This document shows, one piece after another, positions 24,382-36,363 of a stretch of DNA of 64,000 nt. The notes below the pieces were generated by a model, which saw nothing but the letters and a program-made list of their open reading frames with translations, had not been told where the DNA came from and did not search any database. This DNA is from Meloidogyne chitwoodi. Lineage: Eukaryota > Nematoda > Chromadorea > Rhabditida > Meloidogynidae. The translations under genes and the position numbers were made by a program. The number at the start of each line of letters is the position of its first letter. The stretch's first letter is position 1. Location: NCBI GenBank assembly GCA_015183035.1, contig JACZZP010000005.1, forward strand, positions 2,046,001-2,110,000. Direction: 5' to 3'.

Positions 24382-27081
24382 ATGAAAAAAATATTTTTAT
24401 CCCTTATTTTTATATTTTATTTAATAAATTTAAGTTTGGCAACTGATGAAATTATTTCTTTACCAGGAATTAATTTTAAATTAAATTTTAAGCATTATTC
24501 AGGTTAATTATTATTTTAATTTTTTAAATTTAATTTTAAAAATTTTAAGGTTATTTGGATGCTGGAAATGGCAATTTATTTCATTATTGGTTTGTTGAAT
24601 CACAAGGAAATCCAAAAACAGATCCATTGGTTTTATTAAAATTTAAATAAAATTAAATAATTTATTTATTTTAATAAAGGTTTTATGGTTAAATGGAGGT
24701 CCAGGCTGTTCTTCTCTTGGTGGATTATTAAATGAATTGGGACCTTATTTAATAAATAAAGATGGAAAAACACTTAGCCAAAATCCTTATTCTTGGAATA
24801 AATATGCTTCAATTATATTTTTAGAATCTCCTGCTTGGGTTGGATTTTCTTATAATATTAAAGCAAAAAATGTTACAACAGACGATGATGAGGTATTAAT
24901 TAATAATTTAATTAAGTATACATATTTAATTATATACATACTATACACTACTTTTAATAATTATTTTAAGTTTGCGAAGAATAATAGTAAATATAGAGTA
25001 AAATAACAAACTTAAGTTAATAAGCTTAAACTTGAAAATTTCAAGTTGCAAACTTAAATTTTGCAAATTTAAGCTTAATTATTTTAAATTAATTAGGAGA
25101 GTAATTTATTGTAAAGTTTATTGATACTTAAACTTGCAAACTTAAGTTTTGAAAAAAGAAAGAAATCTAGTACTTAAATAATTAATAAAATATTTAGGTA
25201 GCAACAGCAAACTATGCTGCAATTAAAGATTTTTTAAAAAAATATCCTTCATATAAATCAAATCCCTTATTTCTCACTGGAGAGTCTTATGCTGGAGTTT
25301 ATCTTCCTATGCTAGCTTCTAAAATTGTTGATGGTTTGAAAGAATCGCCAATAAATTTAAAAGTAAATTTTTAGATTTTTTAAATAATTTTAAATATTTT
25401 AAGGGTGTTGCTATTGGTAATGGGTTATTAAGTGCAATAATAAGAGAAAATACTCTGTTGGATTTTGCTTACGGTCATGGTTTTATTGACGAGAAACTTT
25501 GGAACACTTTTAAATCCCAATGTTGCAAATGTGTTGGTATGTACATACTTACAGTATTTCTGAAATAAAACTCTCTTTAATTAGTGACCAAATAAACTAT
25601 TCCCCCATTGAGCAGTGTTGAATAAAAAGCGCCGGGGCTCCATGGAAATAATTTATATTTTTGGAAGTTATTATGTTTAGGTTTTGCAAGAAAATATTTT
25701 TTTGCTTTTTCTTTTTATTATTTTTATATTTTTCAGATGGTTGTGATATTTTTAATTTGGATTATAACAGTACATGTGCCCAAACGGTTAAACTATTTTT
25801 TTTATTTGTTAAAATTTATTTTTAATTTTATTTAGCTAAGAAATTTATTAAATAACTCTCAAAATGATTTACTCAATGAATATGATATTTATTCAAATTG
25901 TGGTAAAACTTAAAAAAATATTAATCTTATAAAAGGGACAAGATATATAATATAATATATTTTAAGGTTCTAATAATCAAACAAATAATAATCAATCAAA
26001 TAAACGTCGTATGACTCAACAATCTGCACTTTTATCTAAATTTAATTTAAATAAATTATTTAAAACAAATTTAAAAACAGAAGAAAATCCCCAATTTAAT
26101 ATTCAATCAGTAAAGTCTGTAAAATTTGGTGGCATGTCTTGTGTTGATGGTAAAAAAAAAATTAAATAAAAAAAAATTTTCTCCAAAATATTAAGAAAAC
26201 ATTTATTTAAATTAATTTATAAAATATTCAAATATTTGAGATATTTTTATTTTAATTTTTAAATATTTTAGTTGCACCTATTGAGCATTATTTAAATATG
26301 CCTGAAGGTTATTTTTATTTTTTAAAAAATATAAAAATTAATTTAAAGTACAAAAAGCTTTGAATATTCATTCTGATAGAAAATTTAAATGGGAAGAATG
26401 TCCAGATGATGTTTTTGATGAATATTATATTATTTATGGTTTTTATTTAATTATTAATTTAATTAATTTTTTTAAAAAGATGAAATGACTAATTTTACAA
26501 AAAATATTTTAAAAGCAAATATTCGTTTATTGCTTTATTATGGAGATGTTGATAGTGTTTGTAATTTTTTAGTTGGACAAAAATTTTCTGAACAACTTGG
26601 AGTTGATGTTGGAAATTTTTTTTTATTAAATTTTATTAATTTTAAATTTAATCAAACCACAACAATAAATTTACAGACTTTTAATATTTAAAACGGCCGT
26701 TTTAGTGCCATAAATATTAAATAAATATTTTATAAAAATTATTTTAAATTTAAAAATAAATTAATTAATTTAAATAAATTTTAAAAATATTAATTTAGTT
26801 AAAAACACCAAAACAACCTTGGATTTTAAATGGACAAATTGGTGGATTTAAAACTGAATATGAAAATGGACTTTTATTTACTACAAGTAAATATATTTAA
26901 ATAATTTTTTAATTAAATTATTTAATTTTTCCAGTTCGTAAAGGTGGTCATATGGTAAAAACATTTAAATTTTTATTTTTACTTTTTAAATAAAATTAAT
27001 AAATATTTTAAGGTCCCTCAAACAAATCCTCAAGAGGCCTTGTATATTTTTAAACAATTTTTGGATAATAAACCTTTATAA
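24382..27081 (+). CDS. Serine carboxypeptidase, S10 family, copy 2
   Basis: Fourteen exons in the same arrangement as copy 1 give 480 aa: 24382-24502, 24550-24629, 24680-24892, 25198-25362, 25404-25536, 25737-25786, 25836-25902, 25967-26149, 26272-26307, 26349-26438, 26480-26607, 26799-26886, 26935-26954 and 27013-27081. The signal peptide ([10 protein letters not shown]...) is unrelated to that of copy 1. The GESYAG nucleophile, YGDVD Asp, GGHMV His and [10 protein letters not shown] oxyanion site are all present, so it should be active. The middle (exons 5-11) is clearly diverged from copy 1, including a longer Asn/Gln-rich linker in exon 8. Exons 2-4 and 12 are almost identical. It is likely a secreted or lysosomal peptidase. 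Confidence 0.93.
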
Positions 27082-27433
27082 ATTTAATTTTTAAAAAAAA
27101 GAATTAAATAAAATTAATTCTGGGATATATTTCTGACAATTAGATTAATAATAATTTTTTCTTATTTTTCCACCTCCTTTTTAGTAACACTTTTAATAAT
27201 TAAATTATATTACATATTTATTTAAAATATTTTCACACTTTTTATTTTAATATTTTCAAAATATAAAATTTATTCATTTGGTATCAACAATTTATTTATT
27301 TTTTTAAATTTATTTAAATAATTCATTTATTAAAAAAAATATTTTTATCTAAAAAATATAAACCAAAATATCATTTAATTAAAAAATATTAAAATTTTTC
27401 CTATTTTCAACAATTTTAGAAACTAAAATATTT

Positions 27434-28332
27434 TCATTTTTTTGATGCAGTTAGTGTAAGAACACCTTTATTTGAAAGATGACTTTTAAGTGAATCAGGC
27501 ACAACATCATTGGGTAAACGATATGAACGATGAATTTCTCTTTTCACACTTCCATGTTCATCTTAAAAAAAAAGTTTTTTATTTTAATTTTTAAAATCTT
27601 ACAAAAGTCATCTTTTAAGTTTTTATTTAAAACTTATTTTTAAGATTATAAGTTAAGATTATGCTTAAAAGTCAAGTTCTAAGTTTAAGCTTTACTACCA
27701 AGTTTATTTTTAAAAGTAGTCTAAAATGTCCGATTCTTGAAAAGCAATTTTTATTAAAAAAACATGTTCAGACATTTCGTCAACTTAAATTGCACGACAT
27801 TTCGTCCCAACGGTAAAAAATCGTGGGCTTGAGTAAACGAAATTTATTTTTTTGCGTAGAGGCGAAATGTCATGCAATTTTGTTCGACGAAATGTATACA
27901 GGTCTCTTGAAAAATTGTGAGTATAAGAATGAGCGATTAAAACTACAAACCTTTTCGTGGCTCATGAAGACAATGAATGAGTACATCCTGACCTGCTACT
28001 TTTACCTAAATAATAAATTATTTTAAACTTAAAAAATTTATTTTTCCTTACCTCAATTTCATGTGGTAAAAAGAATTGAACATCTAGTCCAACCTCGAAT
28101 TTTTCTTTTGTGTTGTGCACTTTGACGACACCGTCTGTGTGTTGAAGTGGCCCTAATTAGAATAAAATTGCTTTAAAAAATCTTATTTTCTTTTAAAAAA
28201 TTACTAACAATCCCATTGTGCAGCAGTATCATGTTCAACAGCAATATTTCCTGTTGAAGCGCTCATTGTATGAAATGGAAGAATTGCAAACTTTAATGAT
28301 GGGAGATCATTTATTTTCAAGGAAAATGGCAT
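27434..28332 (-). CDS. Small heat-shock protein, HSP20/alpha-crystallin
   Basis: Four exons join in phase to give 135 aa: 28209-28332, 28052-28152, 27951-28005 and 27434-27561. The alpha-crystallin domain spans roughly residues 45-135. It has a [14 protein letters not shown] beta-strand pair, [19 protein letters not shown] and a final KGVLTLTA strand in place of the usual GVL(T/S)I(T/E)AP signature. The very short N-terminal arm and absence of a C-terminal extension resemble the compact Hsp12- or Hsp16-like nematode proteins. The family binds unfolding proteins without ATP, in the cytosol. Intron 3 (27562-27950) carries the fold-back element at 27772-27895. Confidence 0.9.
27772..27895 (-). 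mobile_element. ACATTTCGT palindromic element, copy 1
   Basis: Inverted ends ACATTTCGT/ACGAAATGT and subterminal inverted TTGCACGACATTTCG words give a 124-bp fold-back. A second copy in the opposite orientation lies at 61218-61341 and shares the GCGTAGAGGCGAAATGTC arm. It lies within intron 3 of the HSP20 gene. No clear target duplication was seen. Confidence 0.65.
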
Positions 28333-29383
28333 TTAATTATATATTTACACAAATTAAATTAAAAAAGGACAAAAACGAATAAAAATGGATAAATATAACG
28401 AACAAATTAGGTAAAATACTCTTATTTTTAAATTTTAAAAATATTATTTCAAAATTTTAAATCAGAAGGTTTGTTAAACAATTAAATAATAAAAAATTTT
28501 TATTATAAGAATATAATTTCTAATAAAATTTTCAAAATTCTATAAATATTAAAATAATTTATTAAATTAAAGAGGTTTTCCAACGGTTTAATAAAAAAAA
28601 GAAAAATAAATATTTTGTAAATAAAATATAAAGCAAAATTTACTTAAAACTGTAAAATAACATAACAAAAATGAATTATTATCTTACTGAAAAAAAATAA
28701 AAAATGTTTAAGTGATCGATCCTTTAATAAAAGAAAAGCAAAAACACTTCTTCTGTCTCATTTTTACTTAAACAAATAATAAAAAAATATTTTGCGCGAA
28801 CTAACCGTTGTTTTTATTTGAAAGATTTTTTAAGTGTTAAGTTTATACTATTTAGCAAAAATAAATTTATTAAACTTGAAAAAATAAAAAAAAAAAGTTT
28901 TAAGAGATGTTTTACTACCTAATAATGAAATATTAAGTTGTAATTAAAACTTAAAACTACGTTGACTTAAAACTTGATCTTAAAAGTACAAAAAAAAATA
29001 ATTTAATTTTTAAGTTCGTTCTTTAATTTAAAGTTATTTCTATATTTAGGATACTATATATAATACATTATAAGTTTTAAGTTTATAATTAACTTATTCA
29101 AAAATAAGTTAATATAATACAAGTCATGCTTTAATTTCAAATTTTAATTAAGTTTATTTTTAACAAATTTTATTTCGTAAAATAAATCTCATAATTTAAA
29201 AATTAATTATTTAAAATAATTAATTTTTAAATAAATATTTAATTTTACTAATCTTATAATAGTTAAAAAATTATTAAACTTGTATATTTTTAGCATTCTA
29301 ATATATCTAGCAATATTAATTTTCTAATAAATATATTCTTTTATATTTTATAAAATTTTTTTTCCAAATTTTCTATAAATTGT

Positions 29384-31068
29384 TTAATTTTCAAAAATTA
29401 AACGAATACAATCTGCTTCCAAATTTTCATTTTTATCTAAAATATTTTGATCAAATGATGACAAAACACCCAAAAGTTCAGTTTTTTCTTTTAAAGTATG
29501 TGGTGGATTTAATAACATTTTAGTTATTTTTTCCAAAAATTTTTGAATCATATCAAATTTAGAATCCATAATTAAATTTTTAATATTATATCTACGTAAC
29601 TTCTCATTTTGTGTATTATAATAATATTTATTTAATGCTCCCGCAAATTTTGGGCGACATTTTTCATTAAAACTTCCTAAAGCTCCTCCCGTTTCAAATT
29701 TATCGACATAATTTGCTTTCTTTATTTCTTCAGCAAAATCAATTAAACATTTTAATCCATCTCTCAAATTTTCAACTATCTATAAATTTAATAATTATTT
29801 TAAATTAAAAAAAAATAAATTAATTAAAATTTTAATAACTGTCTAAAGTGAATTTGTTAAATAATTACCAATGCTTTTAAGTAAATTTTCAACATAACTC
29901 AACCCTTTTTTAAAAATGATTTTTCAATAAATTTTTAATTAAAAAAAATATTTATAATTTTAACAAAAATTTGCCTCATATTGTAATGAATTAATGTGAA
30001 CATTTTTATTAAAATCAAACATTGGAAGTAAACATTTCATGCTTTGTTCTTTAGTTTTTGGTTTTAAAATATCCAAAATTTTATTAATATATTCCAAAAA
30101 TTGTTCAAAATTATTTTTTCTTGTTTCTTCAAGTAATGGTTCTGTTAAACTCTTTTCCACATTTTTTGATAAATTTTTAATATTTAATTGTTTTTTTTCA
30201 ATTTTTATTAAATTATTTTCCTCAACTATCATTTCATTAATTAAATTAATTATCCATTTTGCATAATTAATTAAACCAGATTGGATAATTTTGTTAATTA
30301 TTGGGTCATTATTCTGAATTAATGATAAGAGAAATTATATAAATATTTTTAAAATATAAAAAAAATAATAATTCTTCACAGTTTACTCTAAAATTAATTC
30401 CTAAAATTTGGGATATTTTAGAATTATTCCCAAATTTATTTCACTTCATGAACTAGCAAACTCTGCACCAGGGTTGGGTCGAAATTTCGATTTCGAAAAC
30501 CGAAATTTCGAGGTTTTTATTTCGAATTATTTCGATTTCGCGAAATTAAAAAATTTCGATTTCGAAGGAATTTCGATTTCGAACTTTTTCCAATTTCGAC
30601 CCAACCCTGCTCTGCACTGATCATAAATAAAAATGTTTTTTTTTTCCTCACTATTAATTTTATTGCTTAATTTTTTTAATAAAATTAAATTTAAAAAATT
30701 TAATTAATTACTTAATATATTTTTTAGAATTATTTGGAAGTGTAAAAATTAAAATTAATTTTTTAAAAAATTTTAAAATTAATTTTTTAATTTTAATTAC
30801 TAGCCTTATTCTCATATTCAATTAATTCTTTTAATTCTTTATTAAGATTATTTTGTTCAAATTTAATAATTATTTCATTATACTTTTCCCAATAATTATA
30901 TTTTTTTTTAATTAATTCAAGTTCTATTTTAAATTGATATATATTATTTTTTATACGTGCCAGAATTAAAAAAACTTTTTTATTTGACGGTTCGTCTCCA
31001 TAATTAATTTTTAAATTAATAAAAATAATAAATAAAAAAAGAAGAAAATTTATTTTAAGGAATAACAT
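29384..31068 (-). CDS. Secreted helical protein, 352 aa, lineage-specific
   Basis: Five exons join in phase: 30801-31068, 30652-30665 (14 nt), 29965-30313, 29869-29904 and 29384-29775 (stop at 29384). The N-terminus is a signal peptide of about 24 residues (MLFLKINF, then Leu/Phe/Ile-rich) followed by DEPSNKK. The mature part is Lys/Asn/Glu-rich and helical, with a few cysteines in the second half. The 14-nt exon is needed to keep phase between exon 1 (ending in phase 1) and exon 3 (phase 0), and has a GTGAGG donor. No domain is recognised. Style and signal peptide resemble the other lineage-specific secreted genes in this window. The intron between exons 2 and 3 contains a hAT-like MITE. Confidence 0.6.
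30469..30609. mobile_element. hAT-like MITE (TTCGAAAT core), 141 bp, intact
   Basis: Ends CAGGGTTGGGTCGAAATT and AATTTCGACCCAACCCTG are flanked by an exact 8-bp duplication, CTCTGCAC, at 30461-30468 and 30610-30617. The core consists of overlapping self-complementary TTCGAAAT, TTTCGATTTCG and ATTTCGA words. It is the same family as 1402-2505. Confidence 0.9.
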
Positions 31069-31209
31069 TTTTTAAATTATTTAAAAATTATTTAATAAAT
31101 TTATTAAAGACATCAAAAGGAGTGCATTAATGTTGGCAATATTTCAAAATTTAATTTAATGTATTAAAATACTGTCTGATTATAGATTAATTAATAATTT
31201 AAAAAATAC

Positions 31210-31898
31210 GGCGGTACGACAAATGAGGACGACAAAAGAGGATTAGCAAAAGAGGATGCGACAAAAGAGGACGATAAAAAAATTTATTTGTAATTGTTGG
31301 TAAATGTATAGAATATGGACGACGAATTAAATGTTTTATATGTCATTCGAACGAGCTCTTTGAGACCTATCGAATGAGATCAAAATCGTCTTGATTGAAC
31401 GATTTTGAACAAAGTTATGAAAGATCGAATTTTGCTGGAAACAAGTCAAACTTAGACCTATTGGGAGTGTTTTATCACTTCTTCATTTGGGAGCCCATCT
31501 CTGGTTGGCTTTTGGTACGTGCGTTAATCTACGGCTAAAATTATGTCAGAATAATTAATTAAGCGAAAATAATTTTAGAGCAGCCGCGGTAATCAATTAG
31601 TAGAGCTTACTCCCCCTATGGTTTTTAAAGTTCAAGTACCTTTAACTCGACTTGGGAGTGAGACCGCAATCTGATTTTTATACCATTCGACTCAGCTCGA
31701 TGAACTCTTTCAAATGACATATAAAACATTTAATTCGTGGTCCATATTCTATACATTTATCAGCAATTACAAATAAATTTTTTATGTATTTTCGTCCTCT
31801 TTTGACGTGTCCTTTTTTGCTAATCCTCTTTTGTCGTCCTCATTTGTCGTCCTCATATGTCGCGTCCTCAATTGCCGATCCTCTTTTGTCGTTACACC
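31210..31898. mobile_element. Long-TIR element, Mutator- or hAT-like
   Basis: Inverted arms of roughly 180 bp are rich in GACAAAAGAGGAC words. Outer ends are GGCGGTACGAC and GTCGTTACACC. They are flanked by AAAAATAC at 31202-31209 and 31899-31906 (exact 8 bp; possibly 9 with slippage in the A run). The unique centre (31340-31720) has unusually GC-rich patches, including a 14-mer GCAGCCGCGGTAAT. No transposase frame is visible. Confidence 0.75.
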
Positions 31899-32059
31899 AA
31901 AAATACAATCCTATATATAAAACTTGATGCGATGAAAAGAAATTGTTTGAATAATTGTCACATTTGTAGTCTGTGACTTATGGGGGCTTTTATACTAAGT
32001 TTTGCAACTTGAATATAAACTTGATTTTAATATTTGACTTAAGCTTATGAACGCTATAA

Positions 32060-32450
32060 GGTTAAGACGCTGAACGTTGTGAAGTTGACACTGAACAACA
32101 AGGAGTTGATGCTGAACGATTTGAACTTGATGAAACTGAACGATCTAATTTAATGTTGAACGATCTAAAGTTAATGCTGAACGATCTGAAGTTGATGAAA
32201 CTGAACGATCTTAAGTTAATGCTGAACGATCTGAAGTTGATGAAACTGAACGATCTTAAGTTAATGCTGAACGACCTTAAGTTGATGAAATTGAAAATAA
32301 ACTTGAACTTAAAACATGAAAATAAACTTGAACTTAAAACTTGAAAATAAACTTGAACTTAAAACTTGAAAATAAACTTGGATTTGAAACTTGAAAATAA
32401 ACTTGAAATTAAAACTTTAAAATAAACTTGAAAATAAAACTTAACTTAGA
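32060..32450 (+). repeat. Two adjoining minisatellites
   Basis: From about 32060 to 32290 there are alternating 21- and 24-bp units of the type CTGAACGATCTGAAGTTGATG. From 32290 to 32450 there is an AATAAACTTGAACTTAAAACTTG unit of about 25 bp. The latter is the local, tandem form of the dispersed CTTAAACTTG repeat. Confidence 0.8.
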
Positions 32451-32460
32451 ACTTCGATAC

Positions 32461-32486
32461 TATATAAACCCTATATTTTTATCAGT
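32461..32486 (+). promoter_or_regulatory. Possible TATA box and initiator
   Basis: TATATAAA at 32461-32468 is followed by TCAGT at 32482-32486, about 23 bp from the TATA start, slightly shorter than usual. It precedes the repeat-encoded reading frame at 32578. It could equally be chance in AT-rich DNA. Confidence 0.3.
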
Positions 32487-32577
32487 CTTTAACAAAACAA
32501 CATTTCAACACCAAAACATCAACAACGCTGCTTGCTTCATTTTGCTTCAAAACAACACTGCTGCTCCAGGACGCCAG

Positions 32578-33741
32578 ATGAAAAGAAGTCTTGCTGAGGC
32601 GTCTGAGTCAGAGACACAAGAGTCAGAGACACAAGAGTCAGAGACACAAGAGTCAGAGACACAAGAGTCAGAGACACAAGAGTCAGAGACACAAGAGTCA
32701 GAGACACAAGAGTCAGAGACACAAGAGTCAGAGACACAAGAGTCAGAGACACAAGAGTCAGAGACACAAGAGTCAGAGACACAAGAGTCAGAGACACAAG
32801 AGTCAGAGACACAAGAGTCAGAGACACAAGAGTCAGAGACACAAGAGTCAGAGACACAAGAGTCAGAGACACAAGAGTCAGAGACACAAGAGTCAGAGAC
32901 ACAAGAGTCAGAGACACAAGAGTCAGAGACACAAGAGTCAGAGACACAAGAGTCAGAGACACAAGAGTCAGAGACACAAGAGTCAGAGACACAAGAGTCA
33001 GAGACACAAGAGTCAGAGACACAAGAGTCAGAGACACAAGAGTCAGAGACACAAGAGTCAGAGACACAAGAGTCAGAGACACAAGAGTCAGAGACACAAG
33101 AGTCAGAGACACAAGAGTCAGAGACACAAGAGTCAGAGACACAAGAGTCAGAGACACAAGAGTCAGAGACACAAGAGTCAGAGACACAAGAGTCAGAGAC
33201 ACAAGAGTCAGAGACACAAGAGTCAGAGACACAAGAGTCAGAGACACAAGAGTCAGAGACACAAGAGTCAGAGACACAAGAGTCAGAGACACAAGAGTCA
33301 GAGACACAAGAGTCAGAGACACAAGAGTCAGAGACACAAGAGTCAGAGACACAAGAGTCAGAGACACAAGAGTCAGAGACACAAGAGTCAGAGACACAAG
33401 AGTCAGAGACACAAGAGTCAGAGACACAAGAGTCAGAGACACAAGAGTCAGAGACACAAGAGTCAGAGACACAAGAGTCAGAGACACAAGAGTCAGAGAC
33501 ACAAGAGTCAGAGACACAAGAGTCAGAGACACAAGAGTCAGAGACACAAGAGTCAGAGACACAAGAGTCAGAGACACAAGAGTCAGAGACACAAGAGTCA
33601 GAGACACAAGAGTCAGAGACACAAGAGTCAGAGACACAAGAGTCAGAGACACAAGAGTCAGAGACACAAGAGTCAGAGACACAAGAGTCAGAGACACAAG
33701 AGTCAGAGACACAAGAGTCAGAGACACAAGAGTCTGCGTAA
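32578..33741 (+). CDS. Possible SETQE pentapeptide-repeat protein
   Basis: The frame from ATG 32578 to TAA 33741 would encode 387 aa: a short lead MKRSLAEA, then about 75 repeats of Ser-Glu-Thr-Gln-Glu. Upstream there is a weak TATA/initiator pair. Because the 15-bp unit lacks stops, all three plus frames and one minus frame are open, so openness is not evidence of coding. If translated the product would be extremely acidic, soluble and disordered or helical. No signal peptide is seen. It may be only a satellite. Confidence 0.25.
   Translation: MKRSLAEASESETQESETQESETQESETQESETQESETQESETQESETQESETQESETQESETQESETQESETQESETQESETQESETQESETQESETQESETQESETQESETQESETQESETQESETQESETQESETQESETQESETQESETQESETQESETQESETQESETQESETQESETQESETQESETQESETQESETQESETQESETQESETQESETQESETQESETQESETQESETQESETQESETQESETQESETQESETQESETQESETQESETQESETQESETQESETQESETQESETQESETQESETQESETQESETQESETQESETQESETQESETQESETQESETQESETQESETQESETQESETQESETQESA
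32598..33733 (+). repeat. 15-bp satellite, about 75 perfect copies
   Basis: The unit GAGACACAAGAGTCA repeats without a single visible change over about 1.1 kb. Degenerate GAG/GTC-type units continue to about 33875. Such homogeneity implies very recent expansion or active homogenisation. Confidence 0.95.
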
Positions 33742-34833
33742 GAGGCACTTGAAGCTTAGTCGAAGACACTTTTGACAGAAAAACTTGAGTAAGAGTCACG
33801 TGAGTTTGAGTAAGAGACAGTTGAGTCAGGGACGCTTGAGTTTGTGTAAGAGACTCTTGAGTCAGAAACATTTGAGTCTCAATATTTTGTTCTTTTAAAA
33901 CATTTGTAAGCGTAAAAGATTTTATTGTTCAGGTTATTTTAAGTTTATTGTTTTTGATAGCGGAGAAGGGCGCCCGAAGAGGCGCCATATACCTATTTTG
34001 TGGTTATTAAAAGTGTATACCTAATAAATAATTATAATCGATGTTTCGTTTATTTAAGTTTAATTAGATAGAGTTTAGTTTTTTGTTTTTGGATGTTTTA
34101 AACAATTGTTTAGATTAAGCTATAGATATAATTTAGTTTTTAATTTTATTAAGTATTATGTTTAAGTTTTTATTTTTAGTTTTTGTCGGTTGTAAAGTGA
34201 TTTTGTTTTGTTTTTGTTAATTGAAAAAAAATAGTTTTTTAAAAATAGTTTTGATGTATTGTTTTGGATTTGTTTTGATTTGTTTTATTGTGTATATGCT
34301 AATGAAAAAGGCCGCCGATAGGCGGCGTACCTTCGCTAGTGTAGAGAAATAGAGAAAAAAAATAAAAGGAAAATTAATACATTATTTAATAAAAAATAAA
34401 TAAATAAAAATATACAGTACTTTTTTAATTTAAAATTAATTTTTAATAAAAATATAAAAAATTAGTTGAATAAATAAAGTTAAATTCAAAAATAAAATTA
34501 TTAAAAATAATTAATGCAATTATATTTAACTTTTTTGATTTATTTAGTTCCAACAGATTATTTTCTTTGTTCTACAATATTTTGAAATTTATTTTATATA
34601 ATTTAAATATTTATTTTGGCTAAATTTTTAAGTAAGAATTTACGAAATATTGGACTTATTAAATTTTTCCTTTCAAAATCAATAGTCATGCCATAAAATT
34701 AATAAATTTATAAAATACTATACATTTCTTTGGTAATTTATTAAATATTAATAAAAATATTTAAATGGTAAAAGAATGTTTATTAAATAAATTAAAAATT
34801 AAATAAAATTTTTGATTTATTTAGATTAAAAAA
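33742..34833. other. Intergenic region with two GC-rich hairpins
   Basis: Degenerate satellite tail, then two GC-rich palindromes in AT-rich DNA: GGCGCCCGAAGAGGCGCC near 33968 and GCCGCCGATAGGCGGC near 34311. From about 34380 the sequence is the 5' flank of the gene family, repeated inverted at 40100-40552 and directly at 41096-41547. Confidence 0.5.
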
Positions 34834-36363
34834 ATGTTTTTATTTATTTTATTATTTTATTTTTTAATAAATATTCAAAGTTCCGTCGAAAAGAAAATAA
34901 AAGTTGATGCTAAAATTAATGAAGAATGGAAAGAAAAAAGAGAATTTATTTATTTGAGTGATAAAACAATTGAAGAGCCTTTTATAGTGAAAACAAAAGA
35001 AAATTGTAAAAATAACTTTCAAGAAAAAATAACAGAATTATTAAGAATTATTCCATTTAACAAAATAACAAATAGTTTTACAACTGAAATTTCTGAAAAT
35101 TCAAAAAGATATAATAAACAATTAGAATATAAAATTGTTATTGAAGTAGCTAATAATAAAATTGTTCAAAAATTATTACCAAATTTGGTTAAACAGGTAT
35201 TTTTAAAAATAAATTAAAATTTTAATTAATATTTAAGGAATTTAAAGAAAATAATTTTAAAATGATAAATGAAAATATTTATGAAACTTCAATAATTAAT
35301 AAAAATATTAAAACTAGCAAAAATTTAAAAGAAAAAATTGAATATTATAAAGAAAATTTATTAAAAAATTATTGGACAAAAATTAATTTAATTTCATATA
35401 AAATTGAATTATTAAAAAAATATAAAAATAATTTTGAAGAGTTGGAAAATAAAATTATATTAATAGGAAAACAAATAAGTAAATTATTTAATTTATTTTT
35501 TAATTATTAATTTTATTTTTAATTAAAACAGTGTTTGAAAGTGAACAGGAGCCTGTAATTTTAATTTTCAAAAATTAATATTTCTTTAAAAAAATTAAAA
35601 CTTAAATTTAATTATATTTTATTAATTAAATAAATTTAGATAAATAAAATATATAAGATAGCAAATAAAGAATATAAAACTAATCCTATAGAATTTGATA
35701 AATTGGCAATGGATTTAAATTTAACAAAAGTTCAACTACTGGTTTTTTAATTAATTTATTAAATTTAATTATTAATTTTTAGACAAAAATACAAGTATGA
35801 ACAAGATTTTATTTTTTAATAAATTTTTTAAATTAAGAATCTAAGAAAAACTTATCCAGATATTTTTAATAAAATAAATGATTTAATCGATGATTATGGT
35901 ATATAATTTTTTAATATTTTATAAGAATATTTATTATTTTTGATAAAATTTTTAATAAATATTTAAAAATTTAGATATAAAATTTAATGTATATTCTAAT
36001 GAAAATACTGTCAATTTAACCAAAGTAATATTTACAAAATTAAAATTAGAGAATTATAGTAAAAGAAAGATAATAAATAAATCTATTGATATTCAGCATA
36101 AATTTAATAATTTTATATTTAATTCAAAATTATTATTAAATAAAAATAAAAGAAAATATACTCACATTATAAGGAAACAGCAAAAGCATTTCATTCGTTT
36201 TGTATTAAATTATCAAATTAATGGTATTAATTATAAAAAGAAAATTGAATGTGAAGAGAATGAATTTAAAAATATTTTAAAGGATACTAAAAATATTAAT
36301 ATTAATTTAGACAAAAAAGAAAAAAAAGAAGGATGTAAAATATTTGAAAAAGAAATTCATTAA
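34834..36363 (+). CDS. Secreted helical protein family, copy 1 (396 aa)
   Basis: Seven exons join in phase: 34834-35196, 35238-35478, 35532-35554 (23 nt), 35640-35741, 35783-35794 (12 nt), 35838-35898 and 35975-36363. A signal peptide of about 18 residues (MFLFILLFYF...) leads a Lys/Glu/Asn-rich protein that starts with a INEEWKEKREFIYL block, conserved in all copies, and ends in a Lys-rich tail with two cysteines. No known domain was recognised. The 12-nt exon is conserved in copies 2 and 4 with the same GTATGA/GTATGT-type donor, which supports it. The 3' flank holds the nested transposons at 36401-38367. Confidence 0.7.

Noticed and set aside
27823..28026. Plus-strand 67-codon frame opposite the HSP20 gene
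   Set aside because: It is antisense to an HSP20 intron and exon and runs through a fold-back element.
32537..33871. Long minus-strand open frame with Leu-Thr-Leu-Val-Ser repeats
   Set aside because: It exists only because the 15-bp unit has no stop in this frame; nothing outside the array supports it.
31068..34834. Possible operon or bidirectional promoter between neighbouring secreted genes
   Set aside because: Spacing of several kilobases filled with satellites and a transposon; no trans-splicing or operon-type 100-bp spacing.
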